Shown here piece after piece: positions 46,574 through 55,017 of a DNA stretch of 64,000 nt. The DNA lies in assembly GCA_024280995.1 (NCBI GenBank), contig JAMXLM010000018.1, positions 310,001 through 374,000 of the forward strand, in the 5' to 3' direction. The DNA comes from Candidatus Dormiibacterota bacterium. GTDB lineage: Bacteria > Chloroflexota > Dormibacteria > Dormibacterales > Dormibacteraceae. The position numbers were made by a program, and so were the translations under genes. The notes under the pieces are model-generated. The model saw nothing but the letters and a program-made list of their open reading frames with translations, had not been told where the DNA came from and ran no database searches. Position 1 is the first letter of the stretch. Every line of letters begins with the position of its first letter.

Positions 46574-47703
46574 ACTCCTCCGAGCACGCGGGGCCGGGCC
46601 TGCTTACGGCCGGCCGCCCGCGCGGCCCCGCACGCGGGGCAGAACGCCATCGTCGGCACCATCCGGTGGCACTCGGGGCACGGCGACTCGGGTCCGATCT
46701 CGTGCTCGGCGCCCTCGACCAGCAGGGCGTCGTGGATGACCAGCCGCAGGTAGAGGAGGAGCGCGATCGCCGCAAGGGTGAAGATCGCGGTCTCGACCAC
46801 GAGGTTTTCGACGACGAAGGCGAGCATCCCGAGCGCGATCTGCAGCCCGAAAGCAAGCGAGACCGTCGCCGGCAGGCTCGTCGGCCATGGGCGGTCCGTG
46901 CGCCGGCGGTCGATACGTCGCAGCCACAGCGCCGCGGCGACCATGCCCGTCGTGCACGCGTTGATCAGCGCGACGAGCAGTCCCGCTCGGGCCAGGCGCA
47001 GGCCCCAGTCGAGCGCCGAGCCGGAGGCGACGAGCGGTCCCGACAGCAGCGGCCAGAAGACGGTCAGAGAGCTAGCGAGCGAGAAGCCGAGGGCCGACGC
47101 GGCGCCGAAAGTCAGGCCGTCGAGCGGCTCGCGAAACCGGCTGCGCACGAAGTAAAGGAAGAGGGGGCCGGTGAGCATCAACCCCTGCGATACGATCGGG
47201 ATGGCCACCCCCGCGAGGACGAAGCCTGTGTCGCGATCGCCCGTCAGCACCAGCTGCGACAGCGCGCTGCCGGTGAGGTTGGTGAAGAAAGCGCCCAGCA
47301 CCGCGCCCGCCAGCATCGTCGCGCCGACGACGAGCCACGGTTCGTCCTCGTATATCTCGACCTCGTACAGGTACATCAGATAAAGGACGGGAAGGATGCA
47401 CACCGCGGCCATTGTCGCCGGGGCGAACAGGTGCAGGCCGGCAAGCAGCGCCACAAGCGCGACACCGGCGCCCAGCGCGAAGCGGAACGGTCCGGTGCCG
47501 CGGTGTGGAAGGTGCGGGAACAGCGTCGAGATGATCGAAAGGTGGATGACGCGTTCGGCCGGCACTGCGGTGTAGGCGTGCGTTCTTCGCGTGCTCGCCG
47601 TCGGCAGATGCGCGCCGCAGTGGCCGCAGAACTCGCCGGCGGGCACGACCGAGCCGCAGTGAGGGCAGGTGACGAGAGGCGGCCCGCCCTCGAGCTCGCT
47701 CAT
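46570..47703 (-). CDS. Zinc-ribbon, PrsW-like multi-pass membrane protein lacking catalytic residues
   Basis: A 377-residue protein with a zinc ribbon at each end (N-terminal 'TCPHCG'/'FCGHCG'; C-terminal 'PCPECH'/'FCPACG') and about eight TM helices between. The middle resembles PrsW intramembrane proteases: 'PLDGLTFGAASALGFSLASS' aligns with the family segment D-G-x-x-x-G-A-A-x-x-L-G-F, and 'ALINACTTGMVAAALW' with the final motif. But the expected E-E-x-x-K reads 'PIVSQGLM', the E-N pair is absent and the His appears to be Asn. It may be a pseudo-protease or a binding protein. ATG 47703 overlaps the S53 stop. Confidence 0.62.
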   Translation of the reverse strand: MSELEGGPPLVTCPHCGSVVPAGEFCGHCGAHLPTASTRRTHAYTAVPAERVIHLSIISTLFPHLPHRGTGPFRFALGAGVALVALLAGLHLFAPATMAAVCILPVLYLMYLYEVEIYEDEPWLVVGATMLAGAVLGAFFTNLTGSALSQLVLTGDRDTGFVLAGVAIPIVSQGLMLTGPLFLYFVRSRFREPLDGLTFGAASALGFSLASSLTVFWPLLSGPLVASGSALDWGLRLARAGLLVALINACTTGMVAAALWLRRIDRRRTDRPWPTSLPATVSLAFGLQIALGMLAFVVENLVVETAIFTLAAIALLLYLRLVIHDALLVEGAEHEIGPESPCPECHRMVPTMAFCPACGAARAAGRKQARPRVLGGV

Positions 47704-49271
47704 CCCCCAATCCCCTTGAGGTAGCGGGCCCACGCGACGTCAAGCCCAACCCCGTCCATGCTTCCCCATCCGGTGGCGAAGTCCCAGCCGGGCGCCGCGA
47801 TGTAGCCGAGGTTGTTGCCCGAGGTGACGTCGTGAAACGGCTTGGGGCTGAACTTCGGCAGGTTGTCGCCCATCCAGTACAGCGCGGGGTTGGCGAATCC
47901 CACCTCGCGCAAGCCCTGCTTTTTCATGTCCTGGTTGATCAGCGCGATCGTGGCCGCCCAGAGCGGCGTCGCCGCGGAGGTGCCGCCGACCTGTCCATCG
48001 TGGCCGCCGAAGACGATGTGGAACCCGGTCTCCGGATCGCCGTCCGCCGCGATGTCGGGTAGCTGGCGCATGCCTTTCGCATCGGGCGAGGTCTCGTTCT
48101 TCTGGTAGTCCGGCTCGGAGTAGAACGTGCTGAAGCCGCCGCCGCCGCCCGACTGGTCGATCGGGCTGCTCCACGCGTACTCCTTGAAGTACACGCCCTG
48201 CTCCGACTCGAAGAGGCTCGTCCCGCCGACCGAGGTCACGGTCGGGAGCGTCGACGGGAAGCTGGCCGCCGCGGGCTGGTCGAGGCCGCACGTGAAGGCT
48301 CCGTTGTCGCCGCTGGCGACGAAGTGCGACATGCGTTGCGCTACCGCCCGGTCCTGGATGGACGCGTACACGTTGCGTGCGCCGCTCGGCGTATCCGGCT
48401 CGCAGGAGCCGAGGCTCTCCGAGATGATCGAGCCCAGGTGGTCTGTGACCAGCTGGTCGAATGCGCGGTCGGAGTGGCCGAAATCGCCGGCCGCCATGTA
48501 GACGACGAGCCTGGCCGCGGGCGCGATCGAGTGGGCGATCTCGAGGTCGAGGACGGTTTCGCCCTCAGCCTTCATGGGATTGCCCCAGTCGGTGTTTCGT
48601 TTCACCGTCAGGATCGGAGCAAACGGCGGGAGTCCGAACTCGGTCGCGAACTTCTCGAGGTCGTTGAGGTTCGGGAGGTCGTCGATCTCCGGAAAGAGGA
48701 TCGTCTGCCCGGCGCCATCGAAGCCCGCGTCGCGCAGTGGCTTCAGGTTGTAGTAGGTCAGCACATCGGTCGGGGTCAGGCCGCCCGACCGGATGGCGTA
48801 CGACCGCGCGCGGCGGTAGTTGTCGAGGCCGCTGACGTCCGTCGCCACGGCGGCCACGGCGGCGGGGAGCGTCGGAGAGTCAAGCGCCGCGTAGAAGGTG
48901 GATCCGGCCGGCGTTCGATAGGTCTCGATCCGGATGCGCAGGAAGGCCGCGGCCGCGGGAGCCGGGCCGTCGGCGGCGATCAGGCTGGACGGCGCATGCC
49001 ACGTGGCGCTCAGCCCCGCGGCGTCGATGGCCGTCAGCGCGCCATCGACCAGCGCCGGCTCGGTCACTGCCGGCTTCAGACCGAAGTCGAGGCTGACCGT
49101 GATGCCGGCGCCCGCGGGACCGAGGTCTGCCGCCTTCGCGATCGCCTGGGCCAGCGTCGGCGGGGGCTTCGAGATCGGCGATGGCGCCGCGTGGGCGGGG
49201 GGCTGCGTGACGGAGCCCTGGCAGGCCGCAATGCCGACCGCCGCCACCAGCATCACGACGCCCCTTTTCAC
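47700..49271 (-). CDS. Sedolisin (S53) serine-carboxyl peptidase, lipoprotein form
   Basis: A kumamolisin/sedolisin-type acid protease, 523 residues. The signal ends in a lipobox ('GIAAC', C17), so it is a lipoprotein on the cell surface. A pro-region precedes the catalytic domain. Catalytic E238 and D242 ('GETVLDLE'), oxyanion D322 ('VASGDNG') and nucleophile S432 ('GGTSAATP') are all present, and the C-terminal Ca2+ site 'HDVTSGNN' and 'GWDFATGWGSMDG' is intact. Activity is expected at low pH. Its stop overlaps the PrsW-like gene, which in turn overlaps a second zinc-ribbon gene, so the three form one operon. Confidence 0.93.
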   Translation of the reverse strand: MKRGVVMLVAAVGIAACQGSVTQPPAHAAPSPISKPPPTLAQAIAKAADLGPAGAGITVSLDFGLKPAVTEPALVDGALTAIDAAGLSATWHAPSSLIAADGPAPAAAAFLRIRIETYRTPAGSTFYAALDSPTLPAAVAAVATDVSGLDNYRRARSYAIRSGGLTPTDVLTYYNLKPLRDAGFDGAGQTILFPEIDDLPNLNDLEKFATEFGLPPFAPILTVKRNTDWGNPMKAEGETVLDLEIAHSIAPAARLVVYMAAGDFGHSDRAFDQLVTDHLGSIISESLGSCEPDTPSGARNVYASIQDRAVAQRMSHFVASGDNGAFTCGLDQPAAASFPSTLPTVTSVGGTSLFESEQGVYFKEYAWSSPIDQSGGGGGFSTFYSEPDYQKNETSPDAKGMRQLPDIAADGDPETGFHIVFGGHDGQVGGTSAATPLWAATIALINQDMKKQGLREVGFANPALYWMGDNLPKFSPKPFHDVTSGNNLGYIAAPGWDFATGWGSMDGVGLDVAWARYLKGIGG

Positions 49272-49321
49272 GGCCGCGTAGCTTCCCAGACTTCGCCCTT
49301 GAATCGACCCGTGTTAACCGA

Positions 49322-50695
49322 TCAGGCGGTGACTCGAGTAACGACCTCGTGGACTTCGGGTACCTCGTGCCGGATCATCTCCTCAAGCTCGCTTTCGATC
49401 CCGTGAGCGTGCTCGAGGCTGATCTCGCCCGCGGCCTCGGCGACCACGTGCGCGTAGATGCGACCATCCCGGTCGCTCAGCTCGACGTCCAGGCAGCGCT
49501 TGACCTCGGGGTGCGACTCCACCACCGCCCGAATCCGGGCGGCCATTTGAGCGTTGCGGGCCGTGACGTCCTGGCCCGGGATGACGTCGGGGTCCGTCGG
49601 CTCGAGGTGGATGTCGATCCGGGTCACCTCCGGCAGCTCGGCGCGGATCGAGCGCTCGAGCGCCCGGCTCGTCGTTGACGCCTGGGCGAGAGACTCGTCC
49701 CCGGGCAGCTTGGCGTGCATGGTCAGGTGGAGCGACCCGTCCGCCTCGCGTTCGACGGTCACGTTGTGGAGGTCGCGCACGCCGCCGTTTCGCGCGGCTG
49801 CCGCGTGGATGCGCTCGACCAGGTCGCCCTGCTGCTCCTGCCCTTCGACCGCGACCGCCAGGTCGAGGCGCGGCATCGCCTGGTGCGCCTTCGCCTTGAC
49901 GTCCTTGACCAGCGCGCTCGCCGCCTCGACCGACAGCATCCGGCCGGTGGCGATGCTGGCATCGCCGAGCAGATTCGGCCCGGACCGGCGAACGCGGACG
50001 GCGCGCACCTCGCGCACGCCGTCGACCCCGCGGATCGCGTTGCGCAACGTCTCCTCCGCCCCCGCCGGCGCGCGGTCGATCAGGATGTCGCCTGACCGCC
50101 ACGCGATCATGCCCGCGGCGCGGGCGATGATTCCGGCGACGAGAAGGGCGGCGACCGAGTCGGCCCACGGCAGTCCGAAGCGGACTCCGAGCAGGCCGAC
50201 GATGACCCCGACCGTGGACAGGACGTCGGAGAGTCGGTTGGTCGCGTCGGCGAGCAGCGCCTCGCTCGACGCCTGCTGGCCGACCCTTCGCAATATCGCC
50301 GCCCGAACCGACTCGATCACCAGGGTTGCGATCAGAAGCACGAATGCGTAGCCGGCGGGGTTCACTTCGACGCCGCCGGTGGCCAGCCGGCGGATCGCTT
50401 CGAACGCGATCGCCGCGGCGGTGAAGATGAGAAGAACGCCTTCGGCGAACGCCGCCAGGTTCTCGGTCCGGCCGTGACCGTACGGGTGCTCGCGGTCGGC
50501 GGGCTTGCGCGAGGCGCGGACGGCGAAAAGGGTGAATGCGCTCGCCGCGAGGTCGAGGAAGGAATGAGCCGCATCGCTCAGGATGCCAAGGCTCCCTGTC
50601 AGCACACCGACGACCAGCTTGGCCGCGACCAGCACGACGCCCACGCCCACCGAGCCAAACGCGACGAGCTCGGGCCTGCGTTCGAGCACCTTCAT
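49322..50695 (-). CDS. Cation diffusion facilitator with extended cytoplasmic domain
   Basis: A CDF metal-ion/H+ exchanger, 457 residues. The TM part (about 15-195) has the metal site motifs 'LSDAAHSFLDLAAS' and 'PWADSVAALLVAG'. The cytoplasmic tail is long, about 260 residues, and looks like three ferredoxin-like ZT-dimer modules in tandem (starting near 'GVREVRAVRVR', 'GVRDLHNVTVE' and 'EVKRCLDVELSD'). Ordinary family members have one. Substrate could be Zn, Fe, Mn or Cd. It is followed four bases later by the potassium-channel gene on the same strand in reverse order. A second CDF is at 54046. Confidence 0.88.
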   Translation of the reverse strand: MKVLERRPELVAFGSVGVGVVLVAAKLVVGVLTGSLGILSDAAHSFLDLAASAFTLFAVRASRKPADREHPYGHGRTENLAAFAEGVLLIFTAAAIAFEAIRRLATGGVEVNPAGYAFVLLIATLVIESVRAAILRRVGQQASSEALLADATNRLSDVLSTVGVIVGLLGVRFGLPWADSVAALLVAGIIARAAGMIAWRSGDILIDRAPAGAEETLRNAIRGVDGVREVRAVRVRRSGPNLLGDASIATGRMLSVEAASALVKDVKAKAHQAMPRLDLAVAVEGQEQQGDLVERIHAAAARNGGVRDLHNVTVEREADGSLHLTMHAKLPGDESLAQASTTSRALERSIRAELPEVTRIDIHLEPTDPDVIPGQDVTARNAQMAARIRAVVESHPEVKRCLDVELSDRDGRIYAHVVAEAAGEISLEHAHGIESELEEMIRHEVPEVHEVVTRVTA

Positions 50696-50698
50696 CGC

Positions 50699-51697
50699 TT
50701 ACCTCAAGAGTGAGGCCGACGCGAAGAGCTGGTCCTCTGTGCCGAGGGCGATGACGAGGTCGCCGTCTTCGATGCGAATCGCCGGCGAGGGGTTCACGTT
50801 GACCGAGCCGTCTCGCTTCCGAACCGCCAGCACCCTGGCGGTGTTCGATCCCAGCAACCCGGACTCCTCGAGCGTTTTGCCTCCGGTGGCGGCGGCGACG
50901 ACCATCTCCTGGACGCCGATGCCGGCCTCGCCGTGGTGCAGGGTGTCGAGCACGTCGACCATCGCGGGCCGGATGGCCAGCTCGGCCATGCGATGCCCCG
51001 CCATCACGTATGGCGAGATCGTGCGTGTCGCGCCCGCCAGCTCGAGCCGGCGAATTGAGTCAGGCCGGCCGGCGCGGGCGACGATGTAGAGGTTCGGATT
51101 GAAGGCGCGGGCGGCCAGCACGATGTAGACGGCTCGCTCGTCTGAGTCCACCGCGGAGACCAGCCCGCGCGCGCGCTCGATGCCTGCGAGCTTCAGGATC
51201 TCCTCTTTCGACGCGTCGCCCTCGATGTGCAGCCGGTTCTCGGCGCGGATGCGTTCCAGCGCCTCCTCGGTCTGGTCGATGACCACGTAGGGGACCTTGT
51301 GGTCCTCGAACTCGGCCACGACCTGCGTTCCGATCCGGCCGTAGCCGCAGATGATGAAGTGGTCGTGCAGATGGTCGAGGTCCTGTCGCAAATGTCTATC
51401 CCTCCGATACCTGCCGAATGCATTGTCGGTCAGTGCCTCGGCGAAGACGCCGAAGCCGTAAAGCATCGTGCCGACGCCGACGATGATCAGCGCCGACGTG
51501 AACAGACGGCCGGCCTCGCCCTGGGGGTGCACCTCGGTGTAGCCGACGGTGCTGATGGTGATGATGACCATGTAGAAGGAATCGAGAACGCTCCATCCGT
51601 CGATCAGCGTGTAGCCCGCCGTCCCGACGACGATGACGATCACGAGCAGGATGACCGCCAGACGAAAACGTAGGAGCGGATGCTCCGTCCGTCGCAC
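50699..51697 (-). CDS. Potassium channel with RCK (TrkA) domain
   Basis: A 332-residue two-TM potassium channel. The first helix is at about 12-30, the pore helix and filter 'TISTVGYTEVHP' (T50-V-G-Y53) and the second helix at about 65-88. The cytoplasmic RCK domain has the nucleotide-binding 'ICGYGRIGTQVVAEF' and 'VVIDQTEEALERIRAE', and a TrkA-C domain completes the protein. It is an MthK-like ligand-gated channel; the ligand (Ca2+, NADH or c-di-AMP) is unknown. GTG 51697 overlaps the fumarase stop by one base (TAGTG), so it is co-translated. Confidence 0.9.
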   Translation of the reverse strand: MRRTEHPLLRFRLAVILLVIVIVVGTAGYTLIDGWSVLDSFYMVIITISTVGYTEVHPQGEAGRLFTSALIIVGVGTMLYGFGVFAEALTDNAFGRYRRDRHLRQDLDHLHDHFIICGYGRIGTQVVAEFEDHKVPYVVIDQTEEALERIRAENRLHIEGDASKEEILKLAGIERARGLVSAVDSDERAVYIVLAARAFNPNLYIVARAGRPDSIRRLELAGATRTISPYVMAGHRMAELAIRPAMVDVLDTLHHGEAGIGVQEMVVAAATGGKTLEESGLLGSNTARVLAVRKRDGSVNVNPSPAIRIEDGDLVIALGTEDQLFASASLLR

Positions 51698-53109
51698 TAG
51701 CCGCCTCCGCCAGGTCCCTCCAGGCCCGGCTTCGTCATCTTGCCGAGGTCCAGCACCTTGTTGAGCTCCTTCTCGCTCACGCCTTTCGCGCGCGCCAGCT
51801 GACGGATCGACTTGCCGGTCCGGATCGACTCTTTCGCGAGCTTGGCCGCCTCGTCGTAGCCGATGACGGGGTTCAGCGCGGTCGCGAGCATCGGACTGCG
51901 CTCGACGAGCTCCGGTCCGCGGTCGGTCGCCTGAAGGCCGTCGACGCAGCGCTCCGCGAAGTTGCGCGCCGCGGCGGCGAGCAGGGTGATCGACTCGAGC
52001 ATCGCCACCCCGGCCACCGGCATCATCACGTTGAGCTCGAAGATGCTGCCGGCCTGTCCGGCGACGAGCACGGTGGTGTCGTTGCCGTAAACACGCGCGA
52101 TGACCATCAGCATCGACTCGATGATCACGGGGTTGACCTTGCCGGGCATGATGCTCGAGCCCGGCTGAGTCTCCGGCAATCGCAGTTCGCCAAGCCCCGC
52201 GATCGGCCCTGTGCCCATCAGCCGGATGTCGGAGCCGATCTTCCACATGCTCGTGCCGATGGTTCTCAGCGCGCCGTGGGCCGCGACCAGGACGTCGAGC
52301 GTGGCCTGCGCGTGGAAGTGGTTGGTCGTCTCCCGCACCGGGAGGCGCGTCGCTTTGGCGAGACGCGCGGCGACGATGCGGGCGTACTGCGGATGCGAGT
52401 TGAGTCCTGTACCCACCGCGGTTCCGCCCAGCGGAATGCGGGTGAGCTCGTCGATCGCGCCTCTGGCCCTGCGGATCGACTCGTCGATCTGGCCCGCGTA
52501 GCCCTTGAACTCCTGGCCGAGACGGATCGGCGTCGCGTCCTGGAGATGGGTGCGGCCGGTCTTGATCACGGGCAAGAACTCTTTGCTCTTCGTGTCGAGC
52601 GCACGCTCGAGGCGCTCGAGGGCTGGGATCAACTCTTCGTTGACGGCAATGGCCGAGGCCAGCTGGATCGAGGTGGGGATGACGTCGTTGGACGACTGGC
52701 ACAGGTTGACGTGATCGTTGGGGTGGACGAGCTTCGACCCGCGCTCGCCTCCGAGGATCTCAGTTGCACGGTTGGCGATCACCTCGTTGGCGTTGGTGTT
52801 GCTCGAGGTTGCCGACCCCGTCTGGTAGATGTCGATCGGAAACTGGTCGTCCAGCTTTCCGTCGACGATCTCTTGGGCCGCCGCGGTTATCGCCCGGGCG
52901 CGGCGCCGCGACAAGAGGCCGAGGTCGCGATTGGTTTGCGCGGCCGCTTTCTTGACAAGGCCGAGCGCCCGGATCAACCGGTGCGGCAGCGGTAGACCGG
53001 AGATGGGGAAGTTGAGCACCGCCCGCTGGGTCGAGGCGCCGTAGTACGCGTCGGCCGGCACCTCCATCTCGCCCATGGAGTCGCGCTCGATCCGCGTCCG
53101 CCTTGCCAC
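51697..53109 (-). CDS. fumC: Class II fumarate hydratase
   Basis: Converts fumarate to malate in the TCA cycle. 470 residues, normal for FumC. Family features: 'GSATSSNTNANEVIANRA', 'LCQSSNDVIPT', 'KTGRTHLQDATPI' and the superfamily signature 'GSSIMPGKVNP' with the catalytic Ser loop. The tail ends in Gly-rich residues. GTG 53109 precedes the conserved 'RIERDSMGE'. It shares a 27-base divergent gap with the Ppx/GppA gene and is immediately followed by the potassium channel. Confidence 0.95.
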   Translation of the reverse strand: MARRTRIERDSMGEMEVPADAYYGASTQRAVLNFPISGLPLPHRLIRALGLVKKAAAQTNRDLGLLSRRRARAITAAAQEIVDGKLDDQFPIDIYQTGSATSSNTNANEVIANRATEILGGERGSKLVHPNDHVNLCQSSNDVIPTSIQLASAIAVNEELIPALERLERALDTKSKEFLPVIKTGRTHLQDATPIRLGQEFKGYAGQIDESIRRARGAIDELTRIPLGGTAVGTGLNSHPQYARIVAARLAKATRLPVRETTNHFHAQATLDVLVAAHGALRTIGTSMWKIGSDIRLMGTGPIAGLGELRLPETQPGSSIMPGKVNPVIIESMLMVIARVYGNDTTVLVAGQAGSIFELNVMMPVAGVAMLESITLLAAAARNFAERCVDGLQATDRGPELVERSPMLATALNPVIGYDEAAKLAKESIRTGKSIRQLARAKGVSEKELNKVLDLGKMTKPGLEGPGGGG

Positions 53110-53136
53110 CGCCGCTGATTCTAGAGTTCCGTTCGT

Positions 53137-54036
53137 ATGCGGCTCGCCGCGCTCGACATCGGCTCGAACACCGTGCATGTGCTGGTCGCGGACGTGGTTC
53201 GGGGCAAGCTCGAAGAGGTCGCGCACTACGTCGAGATGCCGGAGCTCGGACCCTCGGTCGCACGCACCGGCGCCATCGGCAGCAGGGCGAAGATCGGCCT
53301 GCGCGCCGTCCGCAAGGTGTTCACGGAGGCGAAGGCGCACGGCTTCGACACGCTCATCGCCGGCGCGACCCAGGCGACGCGGCAGGCGAGCGACGGCGCG
53401 GCGTTCGTGCGCCAGGCGGGCGAGATCCTTGGCGTCCCCATCCGGATCATCCCCGCACGCCGGGAGGCGGCCCTGAGCTTCCTTGGCGCGGCGAGCCGGC
53501 ACGCCATCCGCCGGGAGTGGGTTCTGGTCGACCTCGGCGGCGCGTCGACCGAGATCGTCATCGCCCGCGGCCACGAGATGCTGCGCTCTGCCACCCTCCC
53601 GCTGGGGTCGGGCGTGCTCACCGACACGTACCTCTCCGATCCGCCCCGGCCGGAGGAGCGCGCGCGCCTGCGCAAGGCCGCGCTGCGCGAGCTGACCAGC
53701 GCTCCGGACGGCGACGTCGAGCGCCTGGTCGCGACCGGCGGCACCGCCTCAAACCTTCCCCAGGTCCTGGCTCGGCGCAACCCTCCTCAGGTGCTCACGA
53801 CCGCCGACATCCTGGCCGTCGAGGCTCGACTTGACCGGGGCCGCGCCCGTCGGGTGGCCGAGGCCGTCGGCCTTCCGCCGAACCGGGTGAAGGCAATGCG
53901 GGGCGGGATCGAGGAGCTGCTGCTCCTGCTCGACTGGTTCGGCCTGGCGCTCTTGCACGTCAGCCACGAGGGACTCCGCCACGGGATGCTTCTCGCGTAC
54001 CTGGAAAAGGGAGGAGATTGGTGGCGGGACGGGTAA
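53137..54036 (+). CDS. Ppx/GppA-family phosphatase
   Basis: An ASKHA-fold phosphatase acting on polyphosphate or pppGpp. 'LAALDIGSNTVHVL' is the phosphate-1 loop and 'VLVDLGGASTEIVI' the phosphate-2 loop; 'LVATGGTASNL' and 'LLLLDWFG' are also typical. At 299 residues it is the short single-domain form without the C-terminal HD part. A role in stringent response or phosphate metabolism is inferred from the family. It is followed nine bases later by a CDF transporter in the same direction. Confidence 0.9.
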   Translation: MRLAALDIGSNTVHVLVADVVRGKLEEVAHYVEMPELGPSVARTGAIGSRAKIGLRAVRKVFTEAKAHGFDTLIAGATQATRQASDGAAFVRQAGEILGVPIRIIPARREAALSFLGAASRHAIRREWVLVDLGGASTEIVIARGHEMLRSATLPLGSGVLTDTYLSDPPRPEERARLRKAALRELTSAPDGDVERLVATGGTASNLPQVLARRNPPQVLTTADILAVEARLDRGRARRVAEAVGLPPNRVKAMRGGIEELLLLLDWFGLALLHVSHEGLRHGMLLAYLEKGGDWWRDG

Positions 54037-54045
54037 ATTGAAGGT

Positions 54046-55017
54046 GTGGAACACGAGCACGTAGGTTCCGGAGGCAAGCTCCGGCTGGCGCTGGGGCTGA
54101 CGCTCGCCATCCTGCTGATCGAGCTGGCGGGCGGCCTCCTGTCCCATTCCCTGGCGCTGCTGTCGGACGCCGGGCACGTCCTGACCGACGTGTTCGCGCT
54201 GGGCCTGGCCTGGTTCGCCGTCGAGCAGTCCAAACGGCCGGCCGACCAGCGCCGGAGCTATGGCTACCAGCGCGTGAGCATCCTGGCGGCGCTGCTCAAC
54301 GCCGTGACCCTGATCGTGATCGTCATCGCGATCGCCTACGAGGCGGTGCGCCGCCTGGCCGCGCCGGAGCCCGTGCAGGGCGGGATCGTCATCGCCACGG
54401 CGCTCGTCGGGATCGCGATCAACACGTTCGTGCTGATGAACCTGCGCGGCGGCGGTCGCAACCTGAACCTGCGGGCCGCCCTGCTGCACGTGACCGGCGA
54501 CGTCGCCGCCTCCGCCGGCGTCGTGGTCTCGGGCGTGGTGATACTGCTCACCGGCTGGCTCTACATCGACCCGCTGCTCTCACTCGGCATCGCCGCCCTG
54601 ATCGCCTTCGGGGCGTGGCGCATCGTGCGCGAAACCGTGAACCTGCTCATGGAAGGCACGCCTGGCGACATCGACGTCGGGGCGGTCACGACCCTGGTCA
54701 CAAGGACGCCTCATGTGACCGGCGTCCATGACATGCATGTCTGGGCGCTCTCGTCTGAGGCGACCGCCCTCAGCATGCACGTGGTGGTCGAGGACATCTC
54801 GCTGGGCGACGCCGAGCACGTGGTCCGGGATCTCGAGCACCGGCTGTGCGACGGCTTTGGCATCGGCCACACGACCATCCAGGTCGAGAGCTGCCATCCG
54901 TGCGGGGAGATCCACCACGGCGCCGGCGAGCACAACCACCCGCACGAGCACGCGGTGTTTACTTCGTCGCGACCAGCGCCTCCTCGCGCTGCAAGATCCT
55001 CCGCGCCACAGCAATAG
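54046..55017 (+). CDS. Cation diffusion facilitator, CzcD/ZitB type
   Basis: A 323-residue heavy-metal/H+ exchanger of the zinc group. The TM metal site has 'LLSDAGHVLTDV' and 'LLHVTGDVAAS' (the HD...HD pattern typical of Zn/Cd). The His-rich C-terminus ('HHGAGEHNHPHEH') can bind metal. Six TM helices and one cytoplasmic ferredoxin-like domain fit. GTG 54046 has GAAGG just upstream. Its last 59 bases overlap the convergent phosphorylase-like gene. It is the second CDF in the window, and with one cytoplasmic domain it is more standard than that at 49322. Confidence 0.9.
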   Translation: MEHEHVGSGGKLRLALGLTLAILLIELAGGLLSHSLALLSDAGHVLTDVFALGLAWFAVEQSKRPADQRRSYGYQRVSILAALLNAVTLIVIVIAIAYEAVRRLAAPEPVQGGIVIATALVGIAINTFVLMNLRGGGRNLNLRAALLHVTGDVAASAGVVVSGVVILLTGWLYIDPLLSLGIAALIAFGAWRIVRETVNLLMEGTPGDIDVGAVTTLVTRTPHVTGVHDMHVWALSSEATALSMHVVVEDISLGDAEHVVRDLEHRLCDGFGIGHTTIQVESCHPCGEIHHGAGEHNHPHEHAVFTSSRPAPPRAARSSAPQQ

